64,000 nucleotides of DNA from a virus: the IMG/VR virus record IMGVR_UViG_3300011115_000925, positions 38,965 to 102,964 of that record, one strand, 5' to 3'. Positions 19,196 through 28,710 of this stretch are shown piece after piece (position 1 is the first letter of the stretch; every line of letters starts with the position of its first letter). Below the pieces are notes generated by a model. The model was not told the DNA's origin. It made no database searches and worked only from the letters and a program-made list of their open reading frames with translations. A program made the position numbers and the translations under genes.

Positions 19196-20199
19196 CTGTT
19201 GTATTAATGTTTCCGGCCAGTCTGACGCCCTGGCACACTCAATGCATGCTGCAAGGATGTCCATTTGAGATTTTTGATCCAGATATCGAGTACCCAACCT
19301 CAACTGTATTTTTATACAACATGTATGGTCCTTACCAGGAATATATCAAGCAACATCTTGATCAAGGGTACCGAGTCATATATGATGCCAAAAATGAACA
19401 CTATGTGAATCCTGACAAACATTGGGTGCTGGACGAATTTGTGGCACATCCAGGTCAAGGAATGTTTTTGATATCCGGACATGAGCCACAAACAATTGCT
19501 GGAGTAACAATAGCAGCCACACCTTATTGGTATTGGATAATTGACCAGACAGAGTTTAAAAAATTTGGATACGACCAGTATCGGTGGAACCCCACATACA
19601 AATTTGATTTTTTCATGCAGATAAGCCTGCCTAGAGTCGACAGAGACGTGCTGTATGATATAATGGCGCCTGTGTTGCATCGCGGATTACACAGTTATCG
19701 CAGTCGTGGAATATTTTTGCCCAATGATGTTGACACAACAGCAGTACCGGATTGGCAACGATATACTAATTTTGATTGGATTGATCAATGCAATCTCACC
19801 GTGATAGTGGAAACTAACATCGACGACGCTACCATAACTGGAACCAGTATAACAAAAAATGATCAGTGGTTCTTGTGCGAAAAAACTTATAAACCTATTG
19901 CGTATGGCCATCCTTTTTTACAAGCAGGCACCTGCGGCAATTTAAATTATGTACGGCAGCAAGGATTTGAAACTTTTCCCGAACTATGGGATGAAAGCTA
20001 TAGCAATTTGCCACACTACACTGATCGCGTCCGTGCTATAATGAGTATCATCCAATCATTTGACCCTGCTGCATTGTCAATGCCCATTGTTCGAGAAAAA
20101 TTAAAATACAATCAAGCAAGATTTTTTGACAAAGAGTTAACCGCAAAATTCCTAGCAGAAACCATCACAAATCCTATTATTGAGTTTGCCAATGACTAA
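19192..20199 (+). CDS. glycosyltransferase-like protein, CEKTYKP family (335 aa)
   Basis: C-terminal LCEKTYKPIAYGHPFLQAG and YVRQQGFETFPELWDESYS are the shared family signature. The N-terminus (VVLMFPASLTPWHTQCMLQG) is specific to this member. Overlaps both radical-SAM neighbours, so expression is tightly linked. Probably GT-B-like; donor and acceptor unknown. Confidence 0.55.
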   Translation: MTVVLMFPASLTPWHTQCMLQGCPFEIFDPDIEYPTSTVFLYNMYGPYQEYIKQHLDQGYRVIYDAKNEHYVNPDKHWVLDEFVAHPGQGMFLISGHEPQTIAGVTIAATPYWYWIIDQTEFKKFGYDQYRWNPTYKFDFFMQISLPRVDRDVLYDIMAPVLHRGLHSYRSRGIFLPNDVDTTAVPDWQRYTNFDWIDQCNLTVIVETNIDDATITGTSITKNDQWFLCEKTYKPIAYGHPFLQAGTCGNLNYVRQQGFETFPELWDESYSNLPHYTDRVRAIMSIIQSFDPAALSMPIVREKLKYNQARFFDKELTAKFLAETITNPIIEFAND

Positions 20200-21481
20200 A
20201 CCAGACACATTGTGCATGGCACCTTGGGTGCATACCTATCTCTCTCCGCAGACCGAGCGTCGCATGTGCTGTGCATCTAGAGAACCTGCACAAAATTTTG
20301 AACAATACATTGATACTGCATCAGGCACAGGTACTTACATACCAATCACCCTAGAACAGCATTGGAACAGTGATCACATGCGATCAGTCCGTCGCCGCAT
20401 GATGGCTGGAGAACGCCTGTCTGAATGTGAAGTTTGCAATGATCAGCTACTGAACACTGATGTTTACCGCACATATTTTTGGCAACTTTTTAAACATAAA
20501 TATTCAGACGCAATGGCAGCTACTAGTAAAGATGGATTTTATGAACCGTTGCCAGTGAGTTGGGATTATAGATTTAGTAACTTTTGTAATTTTAAATGTA
20601 GAACTTGCGGAGACATGTTGAGCAGTGCTTGGGAGTCAGAACAAAAGACACACCGCATGGTCGACTGGAGCAATTCCAAAAACAACTGGATGCGTCCCGA
20701 AGTGCGAAAAAAGATCACTCAGTTCCAAGACAGTCAAATTGAGCAAGAGTTTAGCGATGCCGTAGAACAGCACAGAGTAGAAGAGGTATACTGGGTAGGC
20801 GGCGAACCCTTGATGTACGAACAGCACTGGCAGTACATGCAGCGCATAATAGAATTAGGGGACGGACCAAGAGTATATGCTAGATACAATACAAACTTAT
20901 CAAGAGTGGATTATCGCGGGATCAACTTGTATCGCGATATTTTGTCTGGGCTTAGGGATTGGCAGATATGTGCAAGTCTCGACGGCACAGGCCCAATTGG
21001 AGAATACATTAGAACAGGCCTTGACTATGATCAATGGCTTGAAAACTTCCGTGGAGCAATTGCAATCCAACGTCACCCACGTCAAGTCAGAATTGACTTT
21101 ACGCTCACTCTGCCCGGAATGTTTGAAGTTGGCCCGATTACAGAACTCGCTGGACAACTTGGCGTCGATGTCTTGGCCAAAGTGATCTTCTCATTCAGCC
21201 CTGACATTGTAATGAGCCCGTTGGCACTGCCCAGGCATTTGTTGCATCCGTGGTTGGATGAATTGATTGCCAAAACATCAGGTGCCATGCAGGCGGTATT
21301 GATGCAGTTAAAAAATCGACCCACTTTTGAAGAACAATGGCCGGATACCTATCAACAAAGTCTTGCCCAAGGTCGTGCTCGTGTGTTACAATTGGAACAG
21401 ATAAGAACACAATCTGTAACAATGACTGATATCCTATCAGCCAGACCTGCGGTATTAAAATGGTGGATGAACATTGCTTAA
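20192..21481 (+). CDS. radical SAM/twitch-domain protein, type 2 (429 aa)
   Basis: CMAPWVHTYLSPQTERRMCC head (residues 8-27), CEVCND, radical-SAM CNFKCRTC near residue 130, GGEPLMYE near 207. I chose the ATG at 20192; the frame also has a TTG 12 nt upstream, but the ATG fits the position of starts in the paralogues. Overlaps the preceding gene by 8 nt. Last of the five radical-SAM genes. Confidence 0.87.
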   Translation: MTKPDTLCMAPWVHTYLSPQTERRMCCASREPAQNFEQYIDTASGTGTYIPITLEQHWNSDHMRSVRRRMMAGERLSECEVCNDQLLNTDVYRTYFWQLFKHKYSDAMAATSKDGFYEPLPVSWDYRFSNFCNFKCRTCGDMLSSAWESEQKTHRMVDWSNSKNNWMRPEVRKKITQFQDSQIEQEFSDAVEQHRVEEVYWVGGEPLMYEQHWQYMQRIIELGDGPRVYARYNTNLSRVDYRGINLYRDILSGLRDWQICASLDGTGPIGEYIRTGLDYDQWLENFRGAIAIQRHPRQVRIDFTLTLPGMFEVGPITELAGQLGVDVLAKVIFSFSPDIVMSPLALPRHLLHPWLDELIAKTSGAMQAVLMQLKNRPTFEEQWPDTYQQSLAQGRARVLQLEQIRTQSVTMTDILSARPAVLKWWMNIA

Positions 21482-22511
21482 TTCAATTGAACTAGATTTA
21501 CGAAGTGCAGACAACAAACTGCTGACTGTGTACGTTGATGTGTACGACAATAGCCTTGCACATAAATGGCTTGCAGCATTGACTCATCTGATTGATAACA
21601 AATATCATTTGGAAAAAAATTATTGTTGGCTAGGCTGGGTCGAAAGTGCTCGCTCCGTGGAATATATTTGTACTCAAATCAATTGCAGCATACATGCAAT
21701 CAATGCAGCAGGACTGGGTTATGTAATACAAGATTTTTTTACACCATCCAATACCACTACAGACGATGGAAAAATTGATCATGCACACATGAATCAATTA
21801 CATAGTTATTTTGAAGATCTGCAAGGAGTGTCTGGAGCAATGAGTCCATATTACAACATTGCTGACAATACCACAAGATGGCACATACGTCAATTGAACT
21901 TGCTGTGTCATGAACTAGAAAGTCTGGTGTTGAGTATTCGTAAATTAAAAACGGCACCCGAATGGCGCCGACCATCACAGTTGATGTGTTGGTTACAATC
22001 TCCAAGATTCTTGCTAGAACCAGAAGACTATGAACTGTTTGGTATTGACACAATCAATCGAGAATTAGGCGGTGTATATGTAGGAGTAAATAAAGCAGTA
22101 GGAAAACATCACTGGGAAGTTTTCAATGATGAAGGACGAGACAGTCGAGTTGGCGAACTTGCTACCAGCACACTCAGATCTCAAACTGAAGCAGCTGGCG
22201 ATTTTGATATTGAGTGGGCAAATAATCCTGGCGCCTTTCCGTGGCAAATCAAAATGCTTGGAGAATTCCGCACCTGGTTGATAAAAAATGGATTTGATCC
22301 TGATGATAAAACGTTGACCATTGGACATCCTAAAATCGCACAAGTAGATTTGGTTCGCAGTTTTGGTACCACAGATTACAGTAAAATTTGGGAAAAAATA
22401 TCAGCACATCTAGATGTGTATAAAATACGAACTGGAACAGTCGAAGCTACATACGACTATCGCTGGAGCGATGAGGACTATGATCAACAACAAATAAAGG
22501 AATTGTCATGA
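21474..22511 (+). CDS. conserved phage hypothetical protein (345 aa)
   Basis: Appears to start at TTG 21474, overlapping the previous gene by 8 nt. Begins with a strand-rich LDLRSADNKLLTVYVDVYDN and has conserved-looking Trp/His residues (KHHWEVFNDEGRDSRVGEL; HPKIAQVDLVRSFG). No family recognised. Its stop overlaps the next start (ATGA), so it is part of the same operon and may be an accessory to the radical-SAM/glycosyltransferase proteins. Confidence 0.65.
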   Translation: MLNSIELDLRSADNKLLTVYVDVYDNSLAHKWLAALTHLIDNKYHLEKNYCWLGWVESARSVEYICTQINCSIHAINAAGLGYVIQDFFTPSNTTTDDGKIDHAHMNQLHSYFEDLQGVSGAMSPYYNIADNTTRWHIRQLNLLCHELESLVLSIRKLKTAPEWRRPSQLMCWLQSPRFLLEPEDYELFGIDTINRELGGVYVGVNKAVGKHHWEVFNDEGRDSRVGELATSTLRSQTEAAGDFDIEWANNPGAFPWQIKMLGEFRTWLIKNGFDPDDKTLTIGHPKIAQVDLVRSFGTTDYSKIWEKISAHLDVYKIRTGTVEATYDYRWSDEDYDQQQIKELS

Positions 22512-22609
22512 ACTGGATTAAAAATTTATGGAACAGAATCACATTAGAAATTCGCTATCGTAAAAAACTACGAGAACTTCGCAAGCGCGACCCATTCATC
22601 TACAAATGA
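22508..22609 (+). CDS. small basic conserved phage protein (33 aa)
   Basis: Starts MNWIKNLWNRITLEIRYRKK and ends LRELRKRDPFIYK. It links the stop of the previous gene and the ATG of the next one through two ATGA overlaps, strong evidence for real translation. Short Trp-containing basic peptides ending in KDPFIYK-like motifs are common in T4-like cyanophages. Amphipathic; function unknown. Confidence 0.8.
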   Translation: MNWIKNLWNRITLEIRYRKKLRELRKRDPFIYK

Positions 22610-24084
22610 ACTATTTGGGAATATCTGCTGGGTTTCACGATGCAGCCGTCAGCGTGATCAGTCATGACGGCAACATCTTGTTTGCTGCTCACAGTGAACG
22701 ATATAGCAAAAACAAGCATGATAAAAATCTCTGTAAAAATTTATTGTTGGATGCAATGGATTACACAGACCCTAGTCAGATTGAGTATCACTATTACGAA
22801 CGGCCATGGGTCAAGGCCATGCGACAATTACGCAGTGGCGAAGGTTTTAAATGGCCCACCTGGAATAGATTGCTAGGAAATTCTTACAATTTCTTAGACC
22901 AACCTCAAATACACACTCATACTCATCACTTGTGCCATGCAGCCGCAGGGTTTCAGACCAGTCCCTTTGAAGATGCCACTGTAGTGGTGATTGATGCTAT
23001 TGGAGAGTTTGATACTATCACTATCTGGGATGCTTGGTATGATTTCTCAACAGGTAAAGCTGAATACAAAAAGTTGTGGAGCATGAAGTATCCAAACAGC
23101 ATTGGTTTATTCTATTCGGCAATGACCAAAAGAGTTGGGCTACGACCGCTTGATGAAGAATACATTCTAATGGGCATGGCAGCGTATGGAAAACCCATAC
23201 ATCTAAAGGATATGATAAATCAGTTGGTGGACAGCAAAGATATATTCACTTTCAAGCAGAATCTACACATAGGTGTTGATGAAGATTTCTTAAAAGATGC
23301 TGACAATTACAACATCGCTAGTACGTCTCAAGAGTTGGTAGAACACATGATCTCTAGAGTAATGAGCAAAGCTAGAATGATAGGTTCTAGTAAAAATCTA
23401 GTATACGGTGGTGGAGTAGCGTTGAATTGTTTAGCAAACAGATTATTGGGGAACTTTTATGAAAAAATTTGGATCATGCCCAACCCCGGCGACGCCGGCA
23501 ACAGCCTTGGCGCAGCGTGTCTGGGGTACGGTGCAAAAGTCAATTGGCGTGACTGTTTCTTGGGTCATAATATTCCTGGTGATTATCCTGTTAATTCCAT
23601 TCTTGATGTATTACTCACTGACAAAATTGTTGGTGTGGCTAGTGGCCGAGCGGAGTTTGGGCCCAGGGCACTAGGCAATCGCAGCTTGTTGGCAGACCCA
23701 AGAGGCAACAAAATAAAGGATCAGGTGAATGAAATCAAACGCAGACAAAAATTCAGACCCTTTGCTCCGGTTATTCTTGAGGAGTATGTTGATCAATATT
23801 TTGATATGCCTCGCCATTGGCACAACAGTAGGTATATGCAAGTGGTCGGTACTTGCAGGAATCCTGAGTTGTTTCCTGCTATTGTTCATCACGACGGCAC
23901 TAGTCGTATACAAACTGTACCCAATGATGGAAGCGGAATTCGACAACTATTGGAAAAGTGGCATTTTATGACCGGCTGCCCGATGCTATTAAATACCAGT
24001 CTAAACATACGCAATGAGCCCATGGTCAATGACCGTACAGATGCTGATAGATTTGAAAAATTATACAAAATAAAAGTGTGCTAA
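22606..24084 (+). CDS. carbamoyltransferase (NodU/CmcH/TobZ family, 492 aa)
   Basis: N-terminal LGISAGFHDAAVSVISHDG and THHLCHAAAGFQTSPFEDAT are the Kae1-like nucleotide and metal-binding blocks (conserved His pair near 105-109). FGPRALGNRSLLADPR near residue 350 is the carbamoyl-phosphate/YrdC-like C-terminal signature. Bacterial homologues are usually longer (about 570-610 aa); phage versions are often short. Transfers a carbamoyl group from carbamoyl phosphate to a hydroxyl, typically on a sugar. Follows the small gene by ATGA overlap and abuts the methyltransferase. Confidence 0.92.
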   Translation: MNYLGISAGFHDAAVSVISHDGNILFAAHSERYSKNKHDKNLCKNLLLDAMDYTDPSQIEYHYYERPWVKAMRQLRSGEGFKWPTWNRLLGNSYNFLDQPQIHTHTHHLCHAAAGFQTSPFEDATVVVIDAIGEFDTITIWDAWYDFSTGKAEYKKLWSMKYPNSIGLFYSAMTKRVGLRPLDEEYILMGMAAYGKPIHLKDMINQLVDSKDIFTFKQNLHIGVDEDFLKDADNYNIASTSQELVEHMISRVMSKARMIGSSKNLVYGGGVALNCLANRLLGNFYEKIWIMPNPGDAGNSLGAACLGYGAKVNWRDCFLGHNIPGDYPVNSILDVLLTDKIVGVASGRAEFGPRALGNRSLLADPRGNKIKDQVNEIKRRQKFRPFAPVILEEYVDQYFDMPRHWHNSRYMQVVGTCRNPELFPAIVHHDGTSRIQTVPNDGSGIRQLLEKWHFMTGCPMLLNTSLNIRNEPMVNDRTDADRFEKLYKIKVC

Positions 24085-24762
24085 ATGAATCATAAAAAAT
24101 TTAAACTCTACGAGAAAAAAGCCTTGAAGACTGTGTACTCTGAACAAGGCGGCAGTTTTCACAATGTGGTAATTGAAACCCATGCAAAAAGTTTCTTACC
24201 AAAATTAAATGTCAACCCAGATTCACTGATTGTGGACATTGGCTGCGGCCCCGGCGAGTTCATGCAAACGGCTCGGGATCAAGGTTACAACAATCTACTT
24301 GGTGTAACCCTCAGCAAAGAAGATATCAAAGTTTGTAATAAACTAGGATTTAAAACATTGAACTCGGACATGAGTGACCTTGCACTGGATGACAACAGCG
24401 TTGATCTCATCTGGTGTAGACATGCAATAGAACACAGCCCTTATCCGTTGTTTACACTGTACGAATTTCATAGAGTGCTCAAAGATCAGGCCATGGCGTT
24501 TATTGAAGTACCTGCACCAGACAATGATCGTGTGTTCATACATGAAAACAACCCCAATCACTACAGCATCCTGGGCGAAAGAATGTGGCAAGGATTGTTT
24601 TACAAATCAGGATTTGACGTTGTGAGTTTTCATCACTACAACATGACCACTGAAGTCATTGTTGTTCCTGAACGGTCTTATTTGTTTGTGATTAAAAAAT
24701 CAACTGAAAGTCTAGCAGAAAAATTCTTACGAGATTTTGAACTCAAAATCTCAGACGATTGA
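24085..24762 (+). CDS. SAM-dependent methyltransferase (class I, 225 aa)
   Basis: Motif I VDIGCGPGEFM near residue 50, a D at the following acidic position (LNSDMSDLALDDNSVDLIWC) and HRVLKD, as in UbiE/Methyltransf_11-type enzymes. Starts directly after the carbamoyltransferase stop. Probably methylates the same sugar or conjugate; the acceptor cannot be read from sequence. Confidence 0.88.
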   Translation: MNHKKFKLYEKKALKTVYSEQGGSFHNVVIETHAKSFLPKLNVNPDSLIVDIGCGPGEFMQTARDQGYNNLLGVTLSKEDIKVCNKLGFKTLNSDMSDLALDDNSVDLIWCRHAIEHSPYPLFTLYEFHRVLKDQAMAFIEVPAPDNDRVFIHENNPNHYSILGERMWQGLFYKSGFDVVSFHHYNMTTEVIVVPERSYLFVIKKSTESLAEKFLRDFELKISDD

Positions 24763-24767
24763 CTTGG

Positions 24768-25436
24768 ATGATTCATAACACCAAAAAGTTTTGGAATGAC
24801 GAAAAATTGTGTCGTCCCTTTGCTTATTCAAACACAATCACTCATAATTACAGTCAAAGCGATCAAGATATCTGGGTGTTGAGCATGCTGGACGGGTTAC
24901 ACGACGGTACCTATCTTGACATAGGAGCTGGCTGGCCCGAGCACATAAGCAACACAGCATTATTAGAACTACAATTTGGCTGGCGCGGTGTCAGTTTAGA
25001 TTACCAAGATATGTATCCAGACATGTGGGCAGCAGCCGGACGAAAATCATTTGTTAAAGGAGATGGGCGGACTGTAGATTTTGATCAGTTGTTATCAGAC
25101 ATGCCACTAGTGATTGATTATCTTTCCATTGATTGTGATCCAGGTCGGACCACATTTGAAATTTTGCAACGTATGCCTTGGGACCGATATAAATTTCGTT
25201 TGATCACATTTGAACACGAATGCTATGCAGAAGGGCCAGAAATCAAACATGCAAGTAGAAATTTTTTATGGTCACAAGGGTACCAGTTGGTAGTAAACAA
25301 CATAAGTGAGAACGGCATTGCAATCGATTATGAAGATTGGTGGGCACACCCTGATCTAATAGATACCGATCGTCAGAGACTGCATGAATTAGTGGATGAA
25401 TCAGTCAAAGACTATCGGCATTATCTTTACAAGTAA
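24768..25436 (+). CDS. FkbM-like methyltransferase (222 aa)
   Basis: GTYLDIGAGWPEHISNTALL followed by GWRGVSLDYQDMY and YLSIDCDPGRTTFEIL is the order seen in FkbM-type O-methyltransferases (glycan or lipid hydroxyls). ATG at 24768 chosen; a TTG 9 nt upstream is also in frame. Its 3' end overlaps the convergent amidinotransferase gene by 10 bp. Last plus-strand gene of the large operon. Confidence 0.75.
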   Translation: MIHNTKKFWNDEKLCRPFAYSNTITHNYSQSDQDIWVLSMLDGLHDGTYLDIGAGWPEHISNTALLELQFGWRGVSLDYQDMYPDMWAAAGRKSFVKGDGRTVDFDQLLSDMPLVIDYLSIDCDPGRTTFEILQRMPWDRYKFRLITFEHECYAEGPEIKHASRNFLWSQGYQLVVNNISENGIAIDYEDWWAHPDLIDTDRQRLHELVDESVKDYRHYLYK

Positions 25437-26464
25437 GTTTCTAATCCGCCGCGACGTCGTATATCTTGTGTACAACAACTGATGCCGCCGTCCCAGAAAT
25501 AGCTATGTCGTAGCTCACTGATAATTGGTTCAATCTGGTGTTTACGGCAATAGTCAAACACTTCCTTGTTGTATGCACTAAAGATCACATGGTTCTCGTC
25601 TAGTACCAAGCAATTGACATCGAACACAGTTTCGGCCACAAAGCCAGTCCACTTGGTTAGGTAGGTGTTGACAAATTCAGTAAATTCAGCAGTAGGTGTT
25701 TGCCCTTGCACATACCATGCGCCTGGCGATTGTTCATATTTGAATTTGCCCACTTCCATAGCAGCCCAGATACTGCTGTCCCAGATCTTACACACATCCC
25801 AGCCAGGAAAGTCTGCAGCCAGATTTAAATTTACATCATGCTTGCTGCTCAACAACACTCCTGGTTTGAGAATAGCAAACACAGCATCTCCATGGCCGTC
25901 AGTGATTGCTTCATGCACTCGATACTCGGTGCCTAACACATTGTCTATGATCCAGCGCGATTGTTCTGGTTTGAGAAAATCACTGTTGTCAAAGAACACA
26001 TCACGACCCACACGCACAATACACGATGCTGATGCTTGATTCAATATGCAGTCTGGATCCCAATGACTGCCGTGTGGATTGATCACGCTGCCCGGTTGTG
26101 CAGTTTCATACTCTTGGCATAAGCTATCTAATTCTTGCATTGGCAGCACACGCAGCAATTGATCGCCCAGAGTGATCTGCCAATCTCTTGGAGTAAGCGG
26201 AGGCAGCGGAGCACCACCACCTTCAGTTTGATGCCATACAAAACTGTCTTTGTTGGGCAGGTCGGGCCGCCGCACACAAGCACCAAATTGTTCTATGGTC
26301 TTGGAGAGGTTGGCCAAATCTTCTTCCGTTTCAGCTAAGATTTGTTGTAGTTGATTTCGAACTTGTGCATTTTCGATAAAATCAAAATAGTCCGGAGTGT
26401 ATGCACGGCCAACGATTACTTCTTCAAGTGGTTGCCAGCTGGTATAAGAATTAATAATGTTCAT
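25427..26464 (-). CDS. amidinotransferase-fold enzyme (345 aa)
   Basis: Pattern of the amidinotransferase/dimethylargininase (pentein) fold: TDGHGDAVFAI near residue 200 supplies the Asp-His pair, and GGISCCTQDIRR near residue 330 supplies the catalytic Cys. N-terminal IINSYTSWQPLEEVIVGRAY is typical of glycine/inosamine amidinotransferases. It could transfer an amidino group from arginine to an amino sugar or amine. Starts the minus-strand part of the modification locus, overlapping the glycosyltransferase upstream by 14 nt. Confidence 0.82.
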   Translation of the reverse strand: MNIINSYTSWQPLEEVIVGRAYTPDYFDFIENAQVRNQLQQILAETEEDLANLSKTIEQFGACVRRPDLPNKDSFVWHQTEGGGAPLPPLTPRDWQITLGDQLLRVLPMQELDSLCQEYETAQPGSVINPHGSHWDPDCILNQASASCIVRVGRDVFFDNSDFLKPEQSRWIIDNVLGTEYRVHEAITDGHGDAVFAILKPGVLLSSKHDVNLNLAADFPGWDVCKIWDSSIWAAMEVGKFKYEQSPGAWYVQGQTPTAEFTEFVNTYLTKWTGFVAETVFDVNCLVLDENHVIFSAYNKEVFDYCRKHQIEPIISELRHSYFWDGGISCCTQDIRRRGGLETYL

Positions 26465-27629
26465 AAAGTTGAGTGAGTAAAGTATTTAATCTATCCGTTT
26501 TTTTGCTTAAAAATAACTGTTGATTGTGCTCAATGTCAGCTCGACATTGCTCAAACATTTGTGGTAAGTAAGGCCTTGCTTGTTGTATTGATGCCAATAA
26601 TTTTTGCCATCTTGCAGTGGAATTGGTTTCCAAATCGTATGAATTGTCTAGCACATGGTCAAATGTTTTGTAACCCAACTCTCGTAAGGTTTGCAAACTG
26701 CCTGCACATCCGGCTATGAAAAACATCTGACCATGTTTGATTGGTTTAAAAGTTTTTTCAGTTAAAAAAACGCCACCACTTTGATCAGCATCAAAGTGTG
26801 TTTCCACTATGATATTACAATAGCTATTGGTATGATAGTTAGGCTCAGTCTGGCTGTGATCATTGCGTTGTTGATTTGTTAATGCGTCGGCAAAGTAAGG
26901 TGCCTGTTCTAAGAATTGTTCAGTGGCTGACCGTAACTCCATTAGTAAATCAATCTCGATGGGATTATCGTTGTCAAGACTACCAGTTTCGCAATAACTC
27001 CAGAGGCTGTTGTTCAACAGTGATTGCCGATGTAAGTCAGCCATTATAGTAGCCCGCCAACTTTTATGCAATCTAGTCAACACTGTAAAATCGTATGGTC
27101 TTGGATCATGATGTACAGCCAGTGCTGCCACGTTCAAATTGCGTTGGTAATACCACAGTTCAAAATCAGTAAAATACACAAACCCAGGAAGTTTTGCAGC
27201 AGCAGTATTGGCACTGACAAAACGATAACAGTCAGCAGGCATAAGGTGATCTTCGGCCAACTGATCTAGTCGGTGTTTTATACGTTCGGGGTTGTCACCT
27301 TCGTGATAGCAAAACAAAATTTGTAACCGATCTTCACGAAGTTTTTTACGAATTTCTGGAGTCAACAGTGAAAAATAATCAATAGCAAAATCAAAAAAAC
27401 CCAGTGCTATTGGATAGTAAGCATTGTCGGGCAACGGATCATTGATGTTATAGATGTTGATCCTGACACCATGATAATCGCAGTATTCCTGCAATCTCAA
27501 AGGAATTGTGCAAGGATAATGCGATTCAAATTCTCGCCATTCCTGGGTGTACGGTTGTGCCTGCCATGTTGCCAATGCAGGATATATTTTACCGTTAATT
27601 GTCTGATCCGCAACTAAGTTCAATTCCAT
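26451..27629 (-). CDS. glycosyltransferase-like protein, TEKTFKP family (392 aa)
   Basis: C-terminal FLTEKTFKPIKHGQMFFIAG then LRELGYKTFDHVLDNSYD is the family signature; FTVLTRLHKSWRATIMADLH is mid-protein. I place the start at the ATG of MELNLVADQT (27629), because the longer frame runs deep into the upstream gene; it still overlaps that gene by 35 nt. Fifth copy of the family. Confidence 0.55.
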   Translation of the reverse strand: MELNLVADQTINGKIYPALATWQAQPYTQEWREFESHYPCTIPLRLQEYCDYHGVRINIYNINDPLPDNAYYPIALGFFDFAIDYFSLLTPEIRKKLREDRLQILFCYHEGDNPERIKHRLDQLAEDHLMPADCYRFVSANTAAAKLPGFVYFTDFELWYYQRNLNVAALAVHHDPRPYDFTVLTRLHKSWRATIMADLHRQSLLNNSLWSYCETGSLDNDNPIEIDLLMELRSATEQFLEQAPYFADALTNQQRNDHSQTEPNYHTNSYCNIIVETHFDADQSGGVFLTEKTFKPIKHGQMFFIAGCAGSLQTLRELGYKTFDHVLDNSYDLETNSTARWQKLLASIQQARPYLPQMFEQCRADIEHNQQLFLSKKTDRLNTLLTQLYEHY

Positions 27630-28710
27630 CCAACATCTCCTGTAGCTCTTTCCACAACACAGCTTCAAATCCGCCATTGTAAAAATGATTCCAATTGTGT
27701 TCAATGACTTCTTGCGCCATGTCAAATAGATCTTGTTTGCCCTGTGTTGGCAATTCGTCTAGGCTGCGTAACAAGCTGGCAATGCGAGCAATACGATCTT
27801 GGTCGTCGGCTTGATCATAACTTTCGTCCCATATGTGTCCAAATGTACGGAATCCATAACTACGCAAATATTCGAGACTGCCCCGGGTGCCTACTATAAC
27901 AAATGGCATGCCTAATGCAATAGGTTTGAATGTTTTTTCAGTTAGATGCCATCGTCGTCCAGTGGCAACAGTTTCGGTCACTAGATATAACAAACTTTCG
28001 GCAGACTCGTCAAACAGACTCAACCAGCAACTGTGCATGGGATGATCAGACTCGTTGGCAAAATTTATAGGCAATGATTGTGCAGAAAATACTTGTTCAA
28101 TGTCTGGATACTTAGATTTCAATGGTGCTATTGCATCTAAAATGTCAATATTCTCTGCCGGACATGTTGCGGGGCAAGAAATATTGTTGTTGGTCATATT
28201 GTTTTTGAATATGTGATACAACATTTCTAACCGATGTTGTCGTTCTCCGGCTATGATACGATTGGGGGATATGAATGTTTTAGTGATCTTTCGTTGTTGA
28301 ATTGGCTGAATCAAAAAAGTTTTGTTGTATCCGCGATACCAATCTAATGCAGCCCATCCATGGAAAAAATAGTAATAATTTTTCCATCCGTACCGGGCAC
28401 ACACTGTATCCACTGTATCACTATCACGCTCGCTGGTGCAGATGGCTCCGGCACTTGTCCACTTGTAATTAATATCGTTTGTATATTCTCTAACACGGTC
28501 GAATGTTGCGGTGTGTATGTTCAAATGAATAGGCTCTTGGTCAAAAAAGAATATATAATTGTGTTCGCGTATGTCGTTTCTGCCGTACGTGATCACACTG
28601 TCAGGATCACTTCTTCCAAATGGATCACATGCTAAAATGCGGGCGCCTGGACGATTATGTTTAATCCAAGGCCAAAAAGTATTATTATAAATCTCGTCTA
28701 TTCTTATCAT
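27595..28710 (-). CDS. glycosyltransferase-like protein, TEKTFKP family (371 aa)
   Basis: C-terminal HLTEKTFKPIALGMPFVIVG and YLRSYGFRTFGHIWDESYD are nearly identical in pattern to the 26451 and 19192 proteins. The N-terminal half contains FFDQEPIHLN, a D-Q-E-P motif. Its ATG (28708-28710) overlaps the ATG of the divergent repeat protein on the other strand by two bases, so no intergenic promoter can exist. Confidence 0.58.
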   Translation of the reverse strand: MIRIDEIYNNTFWPWIKHNRPGARILACDPFGRSDPDSVITYGRNDIREHNYIFFFDQEPIHLNIHTATFDRVREYTNDINYKWTSAGAICTSERDSDTVDTVCARYGWKNYYYFFHGWAALDWYRGYNKTFLIQPIQQRKITKTFISPNRIIAGERQHRLEMLYHIFKNNMTNNNISCPATCPAENIDILDAIAPLKSKYPDIEQVFSAQSLPINFANESDHPMHSCWLSLFDESAESLLYLVTETVATGRRWHLTEKTFKPIALGMPFVIVGTRGSLEYLRSYGFRTFGHIWDESYDQADDQDRIARIASLLRSLDELPTQGKQDLFDMAQEVIEHNWNHFYNGGFEAVLWKELQEMLDGIELSCGSDN

